From Mnemiopsis leidyi (lineage: Eukaryota; Ctenophora; Tentaculata; Lobata; Bolinopsidae), in the NCBI GenBank assembly GCA_000226015.1, contig JH153487.1:121798-158037 (forward strand): DNA of 36,240 nt. The letters run 5' to 3'. Under the pieces are notes generated by a model. It searched no databases and had not been told where the DNA came from. It saw only the letters and a program-made list of their open reading frames with translations. Positions 33,214-36,240 of the stretch are shown here, in pieces; the first letter of the stretch is position 1; each line of letters starts with the position of its first letter. Made by a program: the position numbers and the translations under genes.

Positions 33214-33626
33214 GTCGCTACGGTAACACAACACAAGCAAACCGATTACACGGACCATTACCGCGATAACGACGTCATGTTTGGCTATTGTAGCCTAGAG
33301 ACAGCCGTCATCTACCGGTAATTATCTTGCGTATGCAGCCCGTTGCTGGGCAACGCTGGCTGATGAAACAAAAAACAAATATTTCATTGCACGTGGACTG
33401 ATATGACGGGTGCTACCTCTAGCTGTCAACTAGATCTGCGTTGATAATATTTGCTTAAATGTGGACCGATGTCGATACATACAGATTACGGGGGACTAGG
33501 TCGTTGTCTTTATATTTAAATGACTGAGTCCAGGGAGATAATTGGCGGAAATGGCTAATGATGTAGTGTTATAATTACCCGGTTGTGCCACTAGAAATAA
33601 TCCTCAATGTTTGTTGCTATGGTAAC
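33214..33626. promoter_or_regulatory. Cluster of three RFX X-box-like motifs
   Basis: GTCGCTACGGTAAC at 33214-33227, GTTGCTGGGCAAC at 33342-33354 and GTTGCTATGGTAAC at 33613-33626. The third is one base from the X-box GTTGCCATGGTAAC, the binding site of RFX factors that control ciliary genes in animals. The cluster lies about 1.7-2.1 kb upstream of the receptor ATG (minus strand). A plus-strand donor at 33781 is also near. Confidence 0.55.
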
Positions 33627-34011
33627 GGGAATATTTCGTTGCCACAGAAACTAAGCAATGAAAGTATATAGATTGCCGTGGTTTAAGAGAGTAATAAAAT
33701 GAAGAGGCTAGTTTTGTGCATTGCACTTATTAAACTGGAGTTTTGTGGATTGAGCTGGTTAGTTATTTGTCGCTGAAAAGGTAAGATTGCATCAGCAAAA
33801 AATTTGTTTAACAAACGTTATTAAAAACGCGATTTACAAGTACACTGCAATTAAATGAGTCTAAGCAAATCTTGTATATCCAGGAGTCGTTTTGAGAAAG
33901 CACGACTATAAGGCAGTGAGACGTATTCCCCATTGCTATAGATGTATTTCCCATTGCTATAGACCAGATTCCTACCCCACGTTCGCTTTAAGCGAGAAGT
34001 TTGACGAGTGA
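33627..34011. other. Possible plus-strand first exon, otherwise empty
   Basis: An ATG at about 33700 opens a short hydrophobic ORF (MKRLVLCIALIKLEFCGLSW) ending in TGA just before a good donor (aaaag|gtaaga at 33781). It could be a 5' UTR exon with a small upstream ORF. No downstream exon was linked. Confidence 0.25.
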
Positions 34012-34212
34012 TCATACCGAATAAACAGCAGATTTGAGTAGGCTAAAACCAGAAACAGCAAATTCGGATGTCCAGCCTTGGTGATCAAGTTCGAGGGTGT
34101 AAGTCTTAATCTTGAAATATCCGGGAGGGACCTTGGCGTCCCGTTTAAAGACCCTCCGACGCTTAGCCCATATAAACAACTGCAGTTTTTGATATTTATA
34201 TTGTTCAAAACG
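34012..34212 (-). CDS. Possible terminal exon, unrecognised
   Basis: After an acceptor-like site (gtgattcacag) a 66-codon frame runs to TGA. It looks protein-like, for example VPPGYFKIKTYTLELDHQGW followed by TSEFAVSGFS. An overlapping frame from 34418 starts with a signal-peptide-like MICVHLYIHLLFVLILLELG and shifts by one near 34250. Either this is the last exon of a gene lying to the right, or a frameshifted remnant. Confidence 0.35.
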   Translation of the reverse strand, partial: RFEQYKYQKLQLFIWAKRRRVFKRDAKVPPGYFKIKTYTLELDHQGWTSEFAVSGFSLLKSAVYSV

Positions 34213-34419
34213 CTGTGAATCACCAACACGATAAATGTCATTGGGCCACATGAATCATAAGCAAAGAAGCCCCAGGCGTCGATGTTCATGTTCATGAATG
34301 TGCAAACGAACAGTGTAGCTTGAGCTACAGGTGCTTGGTTTTGTGTATACACAATAGGCCCTAGTTCAAGCAATATGAGAACAAATAAGAGATGTATATA
34401 GAGATGAACACAAATCATA

Positions 34420-35051
34420 AGTTTTGTTATACATTTAACATATCACGATTCATGTTAAACTGAACCTTCGGTACAGACTCACATAAAAAGAATAAACAAA
34501 GTTTTCGAATATGCGATGGAAAATATTTGTTTGAAACAATTAAGTGTCCATCAAGTATTTACTCCTTATCGTCTAGTTGATATCAACCGAATCAAAAAAT
34601 TAACGACAAAACTCAACAAACTTAATTGGTACGATACTAAGATACTTAGCAAAGACTCCTAATGGACTTTCTATGTGGTTCCGGTTATTTGTGCTTTTCT
34701 TTGTTCCCGACGGGCTCACTACAATGTACTTATCTAGCATTGTTATTTTTGTTCTCTACAATGTATACAATAAACTTCTACACAAATATTTGTCCTGTAG
34801 ATTGTAGAACTATAGTACATAACTAAGATAACAAAGAAGAATATCTCGAAAAATAATGCTTCATGTCCACAATTAGCCTTCATGGTGAGATGTTCCCCGC
34901 CAAGGGTCTTAGGAAAGATCAAAAATAAAGAAATACTTGATTTTACCGGTTATGTTAAGGTTTATGATAATACATACTTATTCAAGATTAAAATATAAGT
35001 TGTTCATAATAATCACAGTTTTTATCCTAGTTAAAGCCGAGATTTTATACT
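34420..35051. other. Intergenic, AT-rich
   Basis: No gene or clear repeat was seen between the possible exon at 34.2 kb and the MITE-like element. Confidence 0.45.
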
Positions 35052-35490
35052 TGGGGTCTAGGACAACTCGCCCAAAAGTAGTGGAATGTACAAGATCAGG
35101 TGATCATGATGCTACCTTGTTCAAAATTTTGGACAACAGGGCAAATTGACAACTCGCCAAAATTTGTAGTCACAGTGGTGCTTCTTCGGACCAGTCGTGC
35201 TTCTTGATGACTGCTACATTCGCGAACATGAGCTGATCCATGCGAAAATGAACTAATCCACGTGAAAAGACAGAACGCTAGTTACGGGTATTCAGCAACA
35301 GACCTTCAGAAAATTTCGAAAGTCGAAACTACTACTGAGTACTAAACCATGCCGAAAGATTTTGTCTGTATATCCCACCGGATTTTTAGGCGAGTTATAA
35401 ATCTAGGCAACAGCCCAATCAGACAACCTTGTCTCTGATTGGGAGTCATGAGATCCTTATGAGAATTTGGGCGAGTTGTCCGATTCCCCA
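35052..35490. mobile_element. MITE-like foldback element, about 440 bp
   Basis: Terminal inverted repeats of about 25 bp: 35052-35076 and 35466-35490, with the inner 16 bp (ggacaactcgcccaaa) an exact inverted match and the outer part starting tgggg. Partial inner copies of the same motif occur at about 35147 (gacaactcgccaaaa) and 35391 (ggcgagtt). No transposase ORF. The target-site duplication is not clear. This is typical of a small non-autonomous DNA transposon. Confidence 0.75.
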
Positions 35491-35534
35491 TACACGAATG
35501 TTATGTTTATGATTACAGATCCAGGATTAAAGTT

Positions 35535-35620
35535 CCTCATAATTATGGTTACTTAGTAACTTAGGTAACTCTGGTTACCTCGGTTACCCAGTAACTCTAG
35601 TCTCCATCGTTACTCCTCGT
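35535..35620. repeat. Degenerate GGTTAC/GTAAC repeats
   Basis: Several short units such as ggttac, gtaac and ggtaac in both orientations over about 80 bases. Not coding. Confidence 0.55.
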
Positions 35621-35874
35621 CTAATAGTTGGTGTTCTTCGTGGTGCTCTTTGAAGTGTTTCACGAATCCCACTGTTATGTTTACACCGATAAAGTTCTCT
35701 GAAATGTCATCAGTTATTTTCACTTAAGTTGTGCATTATTATATTGTTTAATATCCTTAAAATAAAGTCTTACTCTGCAAGCAAAATATCTGAAGACAAT
35801 CTACTTAAATGAAATTAAAAATAAAATGCAACAGAAATCAGAAATACTAGATGTAAAGAAAAAGGAAAATTTAC

Positions 35875-36240
35875 CCATCATGCCCCAGCTACCCACGAGC
35901 TGTTGGTAAAGCTGTCTTGTAAAAAGTTTGTTGAGATAAGGGGAGGTGTAAAGGACGTCCCATCGGCTTACTTCCTCTGCTTCCCTTCCTCCGTCCCGAC
36001 CAGATAGAGACTCGTTCAACCGGGCGTCACATTCTCTTAACGCTGTCTCTACTTCACGTAGTTCTGTCCTGGTTTCTGTTAGTTCTGCTTTGGTATCATT
36101 CAGAGCCATTCCTCTTTCTTTAACCTCATTTTGTCCCTCACTTAGTTGATTCAGGGAGTTGTTCAGCTGTATCCTAGTGTCCTCAAGTGTTTCCAATGTG
36201 TAGTTCAGAGTTGTCATGACTTGTTGCAGTTTGTCATCAG
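35875..36240 (-). CDS. Partial exon of a coiled-coil, glycosylation-rich protein
   Basis: The frame is open from the window end to a donor after ATGATGG (35875, phase 1). It begins DDKLQQVMTTLNYTLETLED and continues with heptad-like repeats (LNNSLNQLSEGQNEVKERG, AELTETRTELREVETALREC). Several N-glycosylation sequons (NYT, NNS, NDT, NES) lie in the coiled coil, hinting at an extracellular stalk, as in collectin or scavenger-type receptors. The exon ends in a globular-looking segment (LYTSPYLNKLFTRQLYQQL). The rest lies outside the window on the right, and downstream exons could not be placed. The family was not recognised. Confidence 0.65.

Noticed and set aside
33638..33650. A fourth X-box at cgttgccac
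   Set aside because: Only one half-site is present; the second half lacks the RGYAAC pattern.

Overview
This is animal genomic DNA. It has AT-rich spacers, short GT-AG introns and metazoan protein families: UBR7, MPP8, NEIL1, a 7TM receptor and sushi domains. A retroelement remnant ending in a GIY-YIG nuclease, plus splice acceptors sitting 1 to about 20 nt before most start codons (the pattern left by spliced-leader trans-splicing), suggest a non-bilaterian, most likely a hydrozoan cnidarian. That placement is inference. All exon joins below were worked out by eye from splice signals and reading phase.

Layout. 354-4859 (+): a 13-exon conserved-looking gene I do not recognise, probably starting upstream of the window. 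5481-6716 (+): UBR7, a UBR-box/PHD protein, intronless. 7420-16909 (+): seven-exon homologue of MPP8 (MPHOSPH8), with chromodomain, ankyrin repeats and C-terminal domain, the chromatin-reading subunit of the HUSH silencing complex. Its introns 2 and 4 each hold a minus-strand gene for a secreted sushi protein (9857-8723 and 14894-12939). The two are paralogues, share an unnamed extracellular module, and all their introns are phase 1. 17838-18375: frameshifted 3' end of a GIY-YIG retroelement. 19007-20932 (+): intronless F-box-like/leucine-rich protein. 22480-23098: pseudogene of the next gene. 24211-25143 (+): intronless AT-hook protein with a novel-looking Cys-rich C-terminal domain. 25909-27171 (+): intronless NEIL1-type DNA glycosylase with a Lys-rich tail carrying repeated SUMO-consensus sites. 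31536-28495 (-): eight-exon rhodopsin-like 7TM receptor. 33.2-33.65 kb: three RFX X-box-like palindromes. 35052-35490: MITE-like element. 36240-35875 (-): partial coiled-coil exon running off the window.

No operon or pathway unites the genes, but several act on chromatin or DNA: UBR7 (histone ubiquitination), MPP8 (H3K9me reading), NEIL1 (base excision repair) and the AT-hook protein. The points most worth following are the nested sushi genes inside an MPP8 homologue, the near-universal start-proximal acceptor, and the two unnamed protein families.
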